From the NCBI GenBank assembly GCA_950022295.1, contig OX465600.1:232955782-233019781 (forward strand): a stretch of DNA of 64,000 nucleotides, read 5' to 3'. The stretch is from Bromus sterilis. Taxonomy: Eukaryota > Streptophyta > Magnoliopsida > Poales > Poaceae. The notes below the pieces were generated by a model, which worked only from the letters and a program-made list of their open reading frames with translations, had not been told where the DNA came from and did not search any database. A program made the translations under genes and the position numbers. Positions within the stretch are counted from its first letter, which is position 1, and each line of letters starts with the position of its first letter. Shown here piece after piece: positions 47,581-59,129 of the stretch.

Positions 47581-48336
47581 CTTTGCCGTCTGCCCCGACG
47601 AAAAATAGACGGCAAAGGTCCTGGCACATGGCAAACTTGTGAATTCCAGTAGTGGATCCCAGCAAACTCAGCATAGCAACAACAGAAAAATTACATAGAT
47701 GCCTTGATCATGTAGGGCAGCTCACAAGGTCTAAGAATTGAAGCAAAAGATTGGAGAGAAGACATGGCCCCATGGTCCAAGGGGGACTACTCACGGCACA
47801 TCCGGGAAGCGCTCATGGTGGTGGAGAATTTCCCGGAGGTCAATCCTCCCTCCGGCAGGGTGCTGGGAAGAGGTCTTCTGGTGCTCCGATCTTTGAAGCG
47901 AGGCGGCGCTGGAACAGAGGTGAAAATCGCGATGCGGTGTTTCTCTCGAGGGTTTCCATGACGGGGTGTAAATATAGGCCGAAGGGGGCACCGGGGGGTG
48001 GACCCTCCGCCCAGGCGCCCTGGTGGCGCAACCAATGGTGGGGTCGCGCCACCTGGCCGCCTGGGAGGGGGTGGCCCCCTCCGGCTCTCCTTCGGGCTTC
48101 GTGAAGCTTCTATTGTGCTGATTTTCAATATATTTTTGTTGGGATTTTTGGAGCTCTGAAAATATGGGTAAAAACCTGCAATTCACAAACATCGGCCGAT
48201 TGGCACTGGGTGCACTGAATTAGTAGGTTAGTCCAAATATGTGTAAAAAGGTATGAAAGTGTAGCAAAACACATAGCAATGTCAGCTAAAAGAGCATGGA
48301 ACAAGCAGAAATTATAGATACGTTTGGGACGTATCA

Positions 48337-51182
48337 ACATCTCCAAACTTAATTCTTGCTCGTCCTCGAGTAGGTAAATGATAACACAGATAATTTTTGT
48401 GGTGACATGCTAACACACATATAAGAACTTCAAAGTAAAGCAAGTAAGATATGCAATTCAAGTCAAGACAATAACAAGCAAGAGTCTATGTCTAGTATTG
48501 AAACTAGCAAGGTAAGAACATAAGGGTGCAAGAGCTCTCGCTGTCCGTGACTCGAATGTGTCCAAATGGTGTTTACGTGCAAGAAGTGGGAGATGGGTTT
48601 AGAGCATAAAAAATACTATATAGTTTAACTGAGACCTCAATCTACTAAAAGTTCACACTTGGTCTCCTTTGAAATCTTATTTTGACTCGTCCCCAGACCA
48701 ATAGTCAGGCACAAGTCAAATTCATCCTCTCCCTGTCGACTTTGAGCACTCATGCAATGGATATGCACGAGAAAGATATGTTGGCACTTAGGATGGCAAA
48801 GAGAAAAATGATGGTGAAGGAAGACAAAAAGATGTGAAAGCCTCACATCAATGAGGAAAATCATAGGCAAGAGAAAGCCAAATGATAGATATGATGTGAG
48901 GAGTACGGATTGCTATGCAACGGATGCACATATGAGCTAAGGTAAGCTCTCCAAGGAACTAGTGGGGGTGCATCCAACTTGCTTGCTCATGAAGACCTAG
49001 AGCTATTTTGAGGAGGCTCATCCTTGGAATATGCAAGCCAAGTTCTATAGTGTAAGGATCCCCACATAGTTATGCATGAATGATATGAACATCTCTATGG
49101 AGTACAAATATGACAATGGGATACGAGTGTGGATATTTCAAAAGGAATAGTAGTGTTGCCCCTTCTCTCTTTTTATTTCTTTTTTCTTTCCTTTTGTATT
49201 TTTGTGGGCTCATTGGCTCTTTCTATTTATCTCTCATTTGTCCTCTTCAGGATCTTTTGGTATCTTTTATTTTGTCCTCTTTGGGATCTTTTCCTCACTT
49301 TAAGGGCAACACTCTATATTTTACAAGAATATAAAGAAGATCTTCACACTTTACAAGAAGTACTCAACATAAAGAAAACTGAAAAACTATCATGATGTAT
49401 GCAAATGTATGCCTCTGCCAGCGTAGCAGGATATGCAATGATACTAGAGCGTCATGTAACAATGATAAGGGAAAAGCCCAACTAGCATGCGACTCCTCGA
49501 TCAAGCAAAAACATGTATGACATGAAGATCAAGTCATGAGATGGTGTATGTTGCATGGCAATGTGTCTCAGAAAGGCTATGGAAAGGCCTTGATAGGTAG
49601 GTATGGTGGCTCTTTTGAGAACGATATAAGGAGGTTTATGATGACAGGGCATATCATGCCAAGGGTTTGGATGCACCGGTGAAGTATGCACCAACTCTCA
49701 AGATGAGAAAGGGCAATGCTCGGTACCGAAGAGTCTACCAAAATATGGAAGGTGGAAGTGCCAACAATCGAATACTCGCATTAGTCTGAAGAACTCATGC
49801 ACTTATTATCGGTAACTCTCTATCTAACCGGGATGTTCACAAAGAGACAAGTATCCCGAGGAGGATTGTATGGGGGTTTGGTTATCCTTGCGCATCCTCG
49901 ACCCATGGTACGTGAGGGTACTCTATATATTACAACCCCTCTAGAGGTTAGTGATCCATTTAGTAGCTATAGTTCTCAACTAATTTTTGTAGTTTTCTAA
50001 AATAAACACGGATTTCTCAAAATACGACACCTGTCACTAATAGGCTCAAGCTCTTAGCACCAAAAAGTCCAAACATTACTCAAATCAATACCTCAAATAT
50101 ATTGCAAATTACTACTACACTTATAATAGCAACCTCAGTTACCTACTCATGCAAGACATACAACTCAGTGTAACAAGCCAACTCTCTAAAGAAGATAAGC
50201 ATGATAACTCAAGAGAGCTCCAAAAGCAACCTAAACAAAAGCTCTTACAAAATATAAGCAGGAAAACTAAGAGCTAAGCATGACATCAGTTGTAAAAAGA
50301 TAAAGAACACACAAAAAGATAAGCATGCAAACCTATGTTGTGTTCTAGGGTGAAGTGGAGCGTGTTTCTGTCCCAAACAATGAAGGCTAGTGTCCAAATT
50401 GTTATGAACAACATGAAAAACTAAAAAAAAACTAAAAAGTTAAGAGCGAGACGCTCCAAGTTTAGCACATAACACATGAAGAGATAAAAAAATATAGCAT
50501 GGAGAAGGACGAACTGATGATTGTTGATGGAGAAGGGGATGCACAGGGGGAATCCCCAAGCTTAGACGCTTGACTCTCCTTGGATATTTCTTGGGGGTGC
50601 ATGCGGGAATCCCCAAGCTTGAGCATTTGACACTCCCGGATCTTCTTTCATCATCTTCCATTGCATACTTGAAAACTCCCTTCATACGAAACTCATCATA
50701 AGCTGATTAGAGTGGTTAGTACCCATAATAAAATAATTTCTCTCCACTGGAAATAAAGATTTTCATGAAGTGCTACTATTTGTCAAGATTGCCAAAAAGT
50801 TTTTGAAAATAAAAAGCAAGCTTAAGATTTGCAAAACGGTGAAAACGCAAAACGTGGCAGAATCTATGAAAAACAGACCGGCAGGTAGTAAATAAAAAAT
50901 TTTGGGTACTTCTGCAACTCAAATCAAAAAACTCATAAAAAACTCCAAAAATATAATTGTATAGAGCATACTTTCAACAAAATTCATATCAAAAATATTA
51001 TCTGGTGATTTACCATGAATTTTTCCGTCAAGCAGACATAATCTGTTTCTGGACAGCATGTCACAACTTTTGAACTTTCTTGCAATCGGAGGCTAAAACT
51101 TGGCACAAATCTTGAAAATAAAGATACAATGATGTTTCTACAGTAGTAACAAGCATCAAGACCACTAAAACTGAAAGTAAAA
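48337..51182 (-). other. RLG-C polypurine tract, hairpin and 3' non-coding module
   Basis: The tract is mutated here (plus strand ACATCTCCAAACTTA). The AGGA-loop hairpin at 48359-48370 is intact (CTCG/CGAG). The rest aligns with the RLG-A and RLG-B modules, including two minisatellite units (about 49237-49295) and two internal polypurine-like motifs, AATCCCCAAGCTT, at 50551-50563 and 50608-50620. No gene is supported. Confidence 0.75.
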
Positions 51183-51686
51183 TCATTTTTGGTTGCCTCC
51201 CAATAAGCGCTTTCTTTTATGCCTTTTAGCTAGGCATGATGCAAAAAGATCAAGTTTTATCAACTCCAAAATAATAACTTGCACGTCTAACGGACTCATA
51301 ACGTAACTTAATCTTCTTTCGAGGGAAGTGTTCCATTCATTTTTTAGGGGGAATTGGAATCTAATGGTCCCTTCTTTCATGTCAATGATAGCACCAACGG
51401 TACGGTGAAAAGGACGTCCCAAAATAATTAGACATGAGGGATCACACTCAATGTCCATAACAAGAAAATCAACGGGAACATAATTATCACTGACAATAAT
51501 AAGAACATCATCGGTCCTTCCTAAAGGTTTCTTTACGAAAGAATCAACAATGTGAACACCAAAAGAACATGGATCAAAAGGTTTCAATTCAAGCATATCA
51601 TACATTCTTTTGGGTAAAACGGAGGCACTAGCTCCAACATCACATAAAGCAAAGCAAGAGAAATTATTCAATTTAATTTTAACCAT
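51183..51686 (-). pseudogene. RLG-C aspartic protease (Athila type)
   Basis: A retropepsin domain with active-site region ALCDVGASASVLPK, followed by GRTDDVLIIV and a second conserved block, ILGRPFHRTVGAIID, typical of Athila gag-protease. The frame then runs into KRHKRKRLLGGNQ, the junction where the 3' non-coding module starts. In an autonomous relative reverse transcriptase would follow, so the pol body appears deleted. Protease is separated from the gag frame by frame changes at 51687-51959. Confidence 0.85.
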
Positions 51687-51959
51687 AGGATCACAACCAT
51701 CTTCTAGTTTTCTAGAAATAGAAGTCTATAACTTGAGTTTCTCTTCCCTAGCTTTGATAAGAGCATTAGTAATATGCTCGGTGAAGGCAATGTTAAGCGT
51801 ACTAGTGTGGGGGTCTTTAGCCATTCTTTGGAAGAAAAATGATAACTTCAAAAAGACTACAATTATCAAAATCAAGATCACTACCATTAATTAAAGTGGT
51901 GGTGATGTCATATAAGCTCATTCTCTTGGTAGTGTCTAAGTTCATGGGACCTTCTTGTC

Positions 51960-52938
51960 CTAAAGTTGAGGTATTAGCATCACCATTAATAGGTCCATTG
52001 GGACTAGGGATGTGTTGGGTGCTATGAGTGTTGAGATCCTCAACTTGTATAGTGGCAATAGTAGTGTGTGTAGGAAGGCTCTGAATCCTATCTTCCTCTT
52101 CCTTTTCTCTAGCCCATCTATCCTTAAGTTTGCTAGCATTCTAATGTTCTCATTAATTTGCACTTGAATAACATTCATGGGTGTAGTTTTCCTTTCCTCA
52201 AGGGGAGAAGTTCTAATTTTAAGCATCTCTACATCATGAGCTATATTGTCTACCTTCAAATAGAGACTATCTAGTTTTTCTAGTTTCCCTTCTACACTAT
52301 TATTGAAGGCTTTTTGAGAAGCGATAAATTCCTTAAGCATGCTCTCTAATTCAGAAGTGGAGTTTTTGGTGCTAGGATAAGTGTTGTTGTTCCCATAGTT
52401 GTTGGATGGTAACGGTCTAGGATTGTTGCTACCAAAATTACTCGGATAAGCATTGTTATTAAAGTTGTTCCTAGAAATAAAATTAACATCACCTTGCTCT
52501 CTTTCTTGAGCAACCAAAGAATTTAAAGGAACATCATGAGGATCAATAGGAGCTTGCTTAGTAAGTAAAGACATGATCATGTCAACCTTTTCATTTAAAG
52601 AGGAGATCTCCTCAACAGAGTTTACCTTCCTACCTGTTGGAGCTCTTTCGGTGTGCCATTGAGAATAATGTGTCATCATCTCGTCCAATAGCTTCGTGGC
52701 AGCACCAAGTGTAGTTGACATAAAGGTTCCTCCCACGGTCGAGTCCAACAGATTTCGCGAGGTAAAGTTTAATCCTGCATAGAAATTCTAGATAACCATC
52801 CAAGTAGTCAAACCATGTATAGGGCAATTCATAACAAGAGATTTCATGCGTTCCCAAGCTTGGGAAATGTGTCCATTATCCAGTTGTTTAAAATTCATAA
52901 TGTTACTTCTCAACTGGATAATCTTAACAGGTGGGTAG
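51960..52938 (-). pseudogene. RLG-C gag (Athila type), N-terminus cut by RLC-W
   Basis: The Retrotrans_gag core reads AWERMKSLVMNCPIHGL, NFYAGLNFTSRN, STVGGTFMS. A single in-frame stop (TAG at about 52788) separates the first part from the rest. An Asn-rich segment (about 52370-52500) precedes a coiled-coil-like stretch. A frameshift near 52130 spoils the C-terminus, where the sequence leads toward the protease. The start is missing because RLC-W inserted at 52938. Confidence 0.85.
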
Positions 52939-54961
52939 TGTTGGGAAACGTAGTAGAAAACAAAAATTTCGTGCCTACGAGTCAAGAACCCAAGATCATC
53001 CATGATAGATTGCATACAAGGTTTAGGACAATGCTCACCAACAATTGCAGCGAAAGAAGAGTTGGTGATGCAGGTTGAAGAAGATCTCACGATCCGTCCC
53101 ACGATCTCTCCCACGAACGGATCTCCTCATCGATTCCCTCGAACAGTTCTCCGAGGAAGAAGAAGATGATCCTCGAAGCAAGATCAAATCTATGATCTCT
53201 CCACCGGTATCCACACGTCCGGCACAGCAATCCGGTAGCGCTCCGCCATCCAGAGAAGAACGCCTCCGAGAAAACTAGAGAGAGAAAACCCTAGCGAGTT
53301 CCGATCTAGATTAGAATCTAAACCGGGGTCTAAAAGTGGAGCAACTAGCAACTAGAGCAAGGGGGCGCAGGGGCTTCTGTGTCTCCTCCCCCCCCCCTTG
53401 GCTCACCTTATATAGGTGGCCAAGGGGCCTAGGGCGCCGGCCAAGAGGGGTTGGGAGTACAACTTGGACTCCCAAGCCTTCCAAACATACCCACACCTTC
53501 CCACCGGAAACCTTCCATAATGGAAATCGGTAATCCCACCTAGAGGAGGATTCCCCCCCCTTTGGTGCGCCCCCACCACCTGGCCGGCCAGGGCAGCCTA
53601 GGTGGATTGCCCCCCCAAGGCCAGGGGCGCAGGGCATTGGGTGGTACTTCCCGGAACCTTCCAGAACCTTCCATGACCTTCTAGAAGCTTCTAGGACCTT
53701 CCGGGACCTACCGGGACCGTTTCGGGACATTCCAGACACTTCTAGAGCACTTCCAGGACCTTCCGGGCCTCTAACAAATGTTCCGGAGCCATCTAAATAG
53801 GTTTCGGAACAATCCGGGCTAAGGTTAATATGTCCGGTGAACACAACATATTGTTTAAGCTGTCCACCGATCACCGAAACTATTCCGGTTGATCGTAAAC
53901 TTTCCCATTACCATTTTCATATGAACTAAAGTTATCTGAAACAATTCCAAAGTATCTTAGCCATATTCTTTGCTCTTTACTTGCTTCCACTAAACCTTCA
54001 ATCATCCTAGTATTCTAACAAATTACTGCACTTTAAGTGTGTGACCCAATAGGTTCGGTATTATGTGGACATGACTTAGTACACTTTCAAGACTCATAGT
54101 CATTTGTCAATAATCAACAGCGGAGCCATGGACACCCATGTTGACTCCCACACATACACGAAAAGACTTCGAGTGAACCTTTATTTTTATCGTATACTAT
54201 TCCCGTTGCTTCGCGATATATGACAAAGTTAGAGGAGAGAAGTTTGGCGCCTATGTGAAACAACTTCTTGATCACAAGACATTAGTTATCCTCATTGCTC
54301 GTTTGTCTTCATTCCTCGTTACGTATACTGGTATCCCCGTGATCGAATCACAAAGTGTCTGGCCAGACGGGAATGGATACCGTTATACCGAGTGGGCCCT
54401 GAGTCTATATCTCTTCATCGTGAAGGAGCAAATCCCAGTCTCGAACTATCACTGTTACTAGACACACTGTCCAATGTACCCATAACTTATTTTACTACTT
54501 CCCATTTACGGGAAGATTCATCTAAGAACCAAAGCACATCTTCTTGTGTGAAGCAACTTGACATTCTCATGGTCTAAGGAACTATGTATATAATAACATT
54601 TTCTGATATGACTTATAACGTTGTTTTACGATGAGTTCTCTAAGTATATCATTTAACACCGGGGTCGGTTCAGCATCATTGTTCTGCTAACAATATGCTC
54701 TCATTGCTATTGACATCCTTGTTACAAGAACAATGTCCATGATTAAGAAAACATAATCATCAATAAGCACATGGGCTGGTCTTAGAGGCAAAAACCAGGA
54801 ACTCTTGTTGTTTACATTTCAACACATGCATATGAGTTTTCTTCTGAATCTCACAATCAGGATCATTGAAATTATAGCACAGAAATATAAACATTAATTA
54901 TGAACATGAATATATAAATAATAACACACTTTAGTATTGCCTCTAGGGCATATATCCAACA
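52939..54961 (-). repeat. RLC-W 3' LTR
   Basis: 2023 bp. On the minus strand it starts TGTTGGATATATGCCCTAG and ends ACGTTTCCCAACA. A TATA box, CCTATATAAGG, is at 53407-53416 on the minus strand. Upstream of it is an array of GAA/TTC modules (53648-53777). Confidence 0.94.
53648..53777 (-). promoter_or_regulatory. Heat-shock-element-like GAA/TTC array in RLC-W LTR
   Basis: About a dozen degenerate ~10-bp units of the form CCTTCCnGAA. One stretch (53679-53691) reads TTCTAGAAGCTTC, three alternating nGAAn modules as in a heat-shock element. It lies about 230-370 bp upstream of the TATA box in the LTR's own orientation. Confidence 0.5.
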
Positions 54962-54972
54962 GTCTCCCACTT
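54962..54972 (-). other. RLC-W polypurine tract
   Basis: The minus strand reads AAGTGGGAGAC directly before the LTR start, identical in type to that of RLC-P. Confidence 0.9.
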
Positions 54973-54994
54973 GCACTAGATACAATAATACTAG

Positions 54995-55872
54995 TTACAT
55001 AAGTTCTCTCACACCAATGGTTGTTCGGTGTTGCTCATGCTTTGCTCGTGGAAGAGGCTTCGTCATCGGATCTGACACGTTCAGGTCCATGTGAATCTTG
55101 CATACTTCCACATATCCTTTGTCAAAGAACTCTCGGATTTTGTGATAAGGGCGTTCAATGTGTTTGGATTTCTGGTGGGACCTTGGTTCTCTAGCTTGCG
55201 CCACGGCTCCACTATTGTCACAGTAGATCTCCATGGGGTCTTCAGCACTATGAACCACACCGAGATCAGTGATGAATTTCTTAATCCAATATCCCTCATT
55301 CGTAGCTTCTGAAGCTGCGATGTACTCCGCCTCTGTTGTAGAATCCGCGACCGTATTCTTCTTAGAACTTTTCCAGCTCACAGCACCCCCGTTGAGTGTC
55401 AAAACATATCCTTATTGAGATTTGAAGTCATTAGGATCTGTCATGAAGCTTGAATCAGTGTAACCCTTTACAACAAGCTCTTCATCACCTCCGAATACCA
55501 AGAACATATTCTTAGTTCTGTTTAGATACTTCAAAATATTTTTGACTGCTACCCAGTGTGCATTACCTGGGTTGCTCTGGTATTTGCTACATATACTCAG
55601 AGCATAGGAAACATCTGGTCTTGTACATATCATGGCATACATAACAGATCCAATTGCCGAAGCATATGGAACTGTGCTCATCTCTCCCTGCTCCTCAGTG
55701 TTCTTAGGACACTGACTCTTGCAGAGTACCACACCATGTGACATTAGGAGGAATCCCTTCTTAGATTTCTCCATTCTGAACCTATTCAGAACCTTGTCTA
55801 TATACGTGCTCTGGCTCAGCCCTATCAGGCGCCGGGATCTATCTCTATAGGTCTTAATGCCCAATATGTAAG
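54995..55872 (-). pseudogene. RLC-W reverse transcriptase C-terminus and RNase H
   Basis: One frame covers SAIGSVMYAMICTRPDV and KNILKYLNRTKN (end of reverse transcriptase and connection), then RNase H with GGAVSWKSSKKNTVADST, TEAEYIAASEA, YCDNSGA and KHIERPYHKIRE. It ends in DPMTKPLPRAKHE, the usual Angela/BARE C-terminus. A single in-frame stop (TAA near 55410) lies between the two parts. The upstream end is cut by RLG-E, so the catalytic YVDD region is not present here. Confidence 0.92.
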
Positions 55873-57254
55873 TGATGCCCCACAGGCATAAGGGATCGAG
55901 ATAGTCTTCGCGGGTAAGTTACCCAATTTATTTATTCGACACACGGGGAGCCAAAGAGTATTTATAAGCTTTAACAGTTGAGTTGTCAATTCAACCGTAC
56001 CTGAAATATACCTGCTTGCAACGATAGACAAGTAGTAACGATAATATGATAGTGATGGTAGCAACAGCAAAAGTAACAACAAAAGTGATAACTAACGACC
56101 AGCAGGATTGAAAACACTGTAGGCTAGGGAGATGGATGGTTGGGCGCTGCATGGATGAGAGTAAACATATAATAGATTCTAACACGGGGCAAGGCACACA
56201 GAAAAGCAATGATCATCTAGGAAAATATCAAACAATAGGCATGTATCCCGTAGGTAGTTGTGCGTGCTTGCAATAAGAACTTGCACAACATCTTTTGTCC
56301 TACCATCCCGCTACGAACGGGGCCAAAAGGAACTTATGGAGATTAAGGTGCCCCTGTCAAAGAGCACCGGAACAAAGCAATAAACTCAATGGATACATGG
56401 AATCCTCAAATTATGGACCGTCCCTTTTGGTGTCCCAAGCTGTCACCTTTGGGATCGCCGGTTCCGGACCATAATAGGTGCATACAACTCATAGATAGGA
56501 TCTAGAACACAAATATATTCATGAAAACACAAAGGGTTCAGATCTGAAAACATGGCACTCGGGCCCAAAGTGACAAGCATTAAGAACAACGAATTGTAGC
56601 AAAGATGATAAACACCAAAGTAGATGATAGGCAACATGCCCCCAACAATCTGACGAACTATTACATGATTAAACTTATCCAATCCCTACCATCCCCTTTG
56701 CCTGCAGCAGGGAATCACTCACACATATGAAGAGAAGTCATGGAGGATGGATGGAGTGGCGATGGTGATGACGATGGCGATGATCTCCCCTCTCCGGAGG
56801 CCAAATCATCCTCCAGATTAGCCCTCCCGAAGAAGAACAGAGGGTGGCGGCGGCTCCGCGACGGAAACTGGGAAAACGACTTCTGTTCTGGGGTTTCCTC
56901 GTCACGGGGATAAATAGGAGCCTCGGTAGGGCACCAGAGGAGGGGGGAGCAGCCCAGGCGGCCAGAGGGCGCGGCCCCACCCCTGGCCGCGCCAGGGGGG
57001 CGCCTGCGTCCCCTAGGACTCCCCTCTGGTCCCACTTCTGGCATCTAGCTCCTTCGGGTGTGTGGATTTTCTGGTATTTTTCTGGGAATTTTCTGGGGCG
57101 TCTAAAAATCCATTTTCCTGCGCACAAATAAACCATACAGGCAGCTCTGCTGAAAACAGCGTTAGTCCGGGTTAGTTTCGTCCAAATCATGCAAGAATGA
57201 GGGCAAAACAATAGCAAAAGTGTTTGGAAAAGTAGATATGTTTGAGACGTATCA
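55873..57254 (-). repeat. RLG-E 3' LTR
   Basis: 1382 bp, starting TGATGCCCCACAGG and ending TTTGAGACGTATCA. A TATA-like CTATTTATC on the minus strand is at 56910-56918, beside a GC-rich block (56920-57020). Confidence 0.93.
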
Positions 57255-57293
57255 ACTCCCCCAAGCTTAGCATATTGCTTGTCCTCAAGCAAT
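57255..57293 (-). other. RLG-E polypurine tract and perfect AGGA-loop hairpin
   Basis: The minus strand reads CTAAGCTTGGGGGAGT (57255-57270) before the LTR. Adjacent is an 8-bp perfect stem, ATTGCTTG/CAAGCAAT, around the loop AGGA (57274-57293). Confidence 0.8.
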
Positions 57294-59056
57294 TCAGTTC
57301 AACGAACTAGACGCGACAAAGAAAACTTTGACAAACTCTTTTGCTTCAATAGTTGCATATAAGCAAGTACTACGAAAAGAGTTTAGCAAGTATTGAAACA
57401 ATGCTACAAGGACAATGCACGAAGCAATTCTCCTTTCATGTGATCAGTCACAAACAACTAAAAGTAAATAATAAGCTACTGAAAATCCAAACATGATCAC
57501 AATGCACATAGCTTGAACATACTTGAGTGGCATTTCGCTAGCCTCCATGAGTGAAGCAAAACATAAATGCAGAAACTCCTCCGGAGTTTTAAAGGTGACT
57601 AGAACTCAGTATTTCAGACTAGCAATAACACAAGCATGCAGAAGACAATGTAATACTTTGGGACAATGCATGTTACACTAAGAATGACAATTATGCTCTC
57701 ATAGTTGGTGCTTTGAAGAAAGAAGGGGAGACTCTCGAACCGTGGATTTTGATGGAAAGGTTGAAAAACCGTGAAAGGAAGCAAAGACTAAACACGTGCC
57801 AGAGCTCTTGGTTTTGAAAACAGAGATAAAACTCTTTTGAGAAGTGCAACTTTCCAGTCAACGGTGAACGGTAAAGGTCTATCAATATCTCCCATGCCAA
57901 CCATATATAATGCCTTTTTCTTACACATATTCCCTTATCCATAAATCTTTGATGGACTATGGAACCTTTTATTTTTCCTCAAGGATGGAAGGAGGGTATC
58001 GTTCCACCTATCATAAGCATCATTTGGTCCATCTCACTCCATCATCAAGTATGGGGGAGGTGTAACTCTTATATATATATTTTTTCTTTTTCTGCTTTGA
58101 CTAGTTAAAACTTCCGTCAAAATATTTTTGGCATGAAAGATACTGATTTCCCCTCACCGCACCATGAGCTTGTACGGTTACAAAAAGGGAAACTTTTGAA
58201 TAAATTTCGAGATGGCACAAGAAAGTCTAAGTTAGGAGTGGCCGGTAAATACCACATATAGGTAGGTATGGTGGACTCAAATGGAACAACTGGGTTTGAA
58301 AAGAAGTTTGGAAGCACAAGCAGAATTCCGCTTAGTGCGAGCGAAGGCTAGCAAAAGACTGGGAAGCGACCAACTAGAGAGCAATAACTGTCAAAATCAT
58401 GCAGAGCGACAAAGCAACATTGAATCGGGCATGAAAGTGATATAACTATTCTGAAACAAAAAGATCATCAAGGCAAAAGTAGAATTTTTAGTCATAAGCA
58501 TGTGTGAACATGTGCCAAGTCAATCCAAAAACTCTTCGAAGGGAAATACCACTCTAGTATGCCAAACCATGAACAATGCAATGCATTAAATCATTTCAAC
58601 AACACATTATGCACTCTAGCTATTTGAGACTAGACACAAGGAAAGCATGAACACTGGGAAAGCATTGTAAACATAGCACTATGTCGCTACAAGCTGGTCT
58701 CTAGATCATAAGTACAGGCATATGTACAAAAGTAGAAACAAGAAGAGTTCATACCAGTTTTCCTTGTTGCTTCCCTTTCGTCGATCTTCATCATTACTGC
58801 CTTGTCACTTGCACGATCGAACGTAGGAAATATAATCAAATGCCATCACGGACTCGAGCTGATCTCTGAAAACAAAGCAAACTAAAGAGAGAAAGGAAAT
58901 CTTTTTGGGTTTTTCAAAGGTTAACAGAAAACAAAACAAAAGAGAAAATCTTTTTGTTGTTTTTGCAAAGAAAGAAAGAAAGAAAACGGGCAAAAGCTTC
59001 GAAAAGATCAAAGCAAATAAAAGGGATAATACAATGGAAAAGTGAGAAGGGCACGT
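57294..59056 (-). other. RLG-E 3' non-coding region
   Basis: About 1.76 kb with no supported gene, lying between the true polypurine tract and an exact internal copy of it. It contains a TA run (about 58068-58079) and an AAAG microsatellite (about 58966-58985). Confidence 0.7.
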
Positions 59057-59072
59057 ACTCCCCCAAGCTTAG
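59057..59072 (-). other. Internal exact copy of the RLG-E polypurine tract
   Basis: Plus-strand ACTCCCCCAAGCTTAG is identical over 16 bases to the 3' tract at 57255-57270. It lies just past the stop of the env-position ORF. Confidence 0.75.
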
Positions 59073-59129
59073 ACTTTTGGCCTAGGTCGGTAGCGGCTAA
59101 TGTCCCCAGGATCCTCCTGCTCCAGGGTA

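Larger units (their letters stand above)
44457..47654 (-). mobile_element. DTC-1: non-autonomous CACTA (En/Spm) DNA transposon
   Basis: 3198 bp with perfect 14-bp terminal inverted repeats CACTACTGGAATTC, extendable imperfectly to about 35 bp, and a 3-bp target-site duplication GAT (44454-44456 and 47655-47657). Subterminal regions are packed with TTTGCCGTC motifs in both orientations. It carries one Transposase_24-type gene and no TNPD transposase, so it depends on another CACTA element. Confidence 0.95.
43505..48336 (-). repeat. RLG-C 3' LTR, split by DTC-1
   Basis: Pieces 43505-44456 and 47658-48336 give an LTR of about 1.63 kb. It starts TGATGGGTGTAG and ends ACGTTTGGGACGTATCA. A TATA-like motif lies at 47969-47979 on the minus strand. 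Removing DTC-1 and one GAT restores CATCGGATCCCAGCAAACTC, as in the other LTRs. Confidence 0.9.
43505..52938 (-). mobile_element. RLG-C: Athila-lineage Gypsy element with gag and protease only (right part outside or lost)
   Basis: A minus-oriented element with a 3' LTR (43505-48336, split by DTC-1), a polypurine tract, a 3' non-coding module shared with RLG-A and RLG-B, and then protease and gag directly upstream. Reverse transcriptase and integrase are absent between protease and the 3' module. The N-terminal end of gag is cut at 52938 by RLC-W. The left target-site copy is CAAAT (43500-43504). Confidence 0.85.
52939..55872 (-). mobile_element. RLC-W: Angela/WIS/BARE-type Copia element, 3' part
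   Basis: Minus orientation: a 3' LTR (52939-54961), polypurine tract, and the C-terminal part of pol up to 55872, where RLG-E interrupts it. It inserted in RLG-C gag; GGTAG (52934-52938) is the left target-site copy. The remainder lies beyond the window. Confidence 0.92.
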
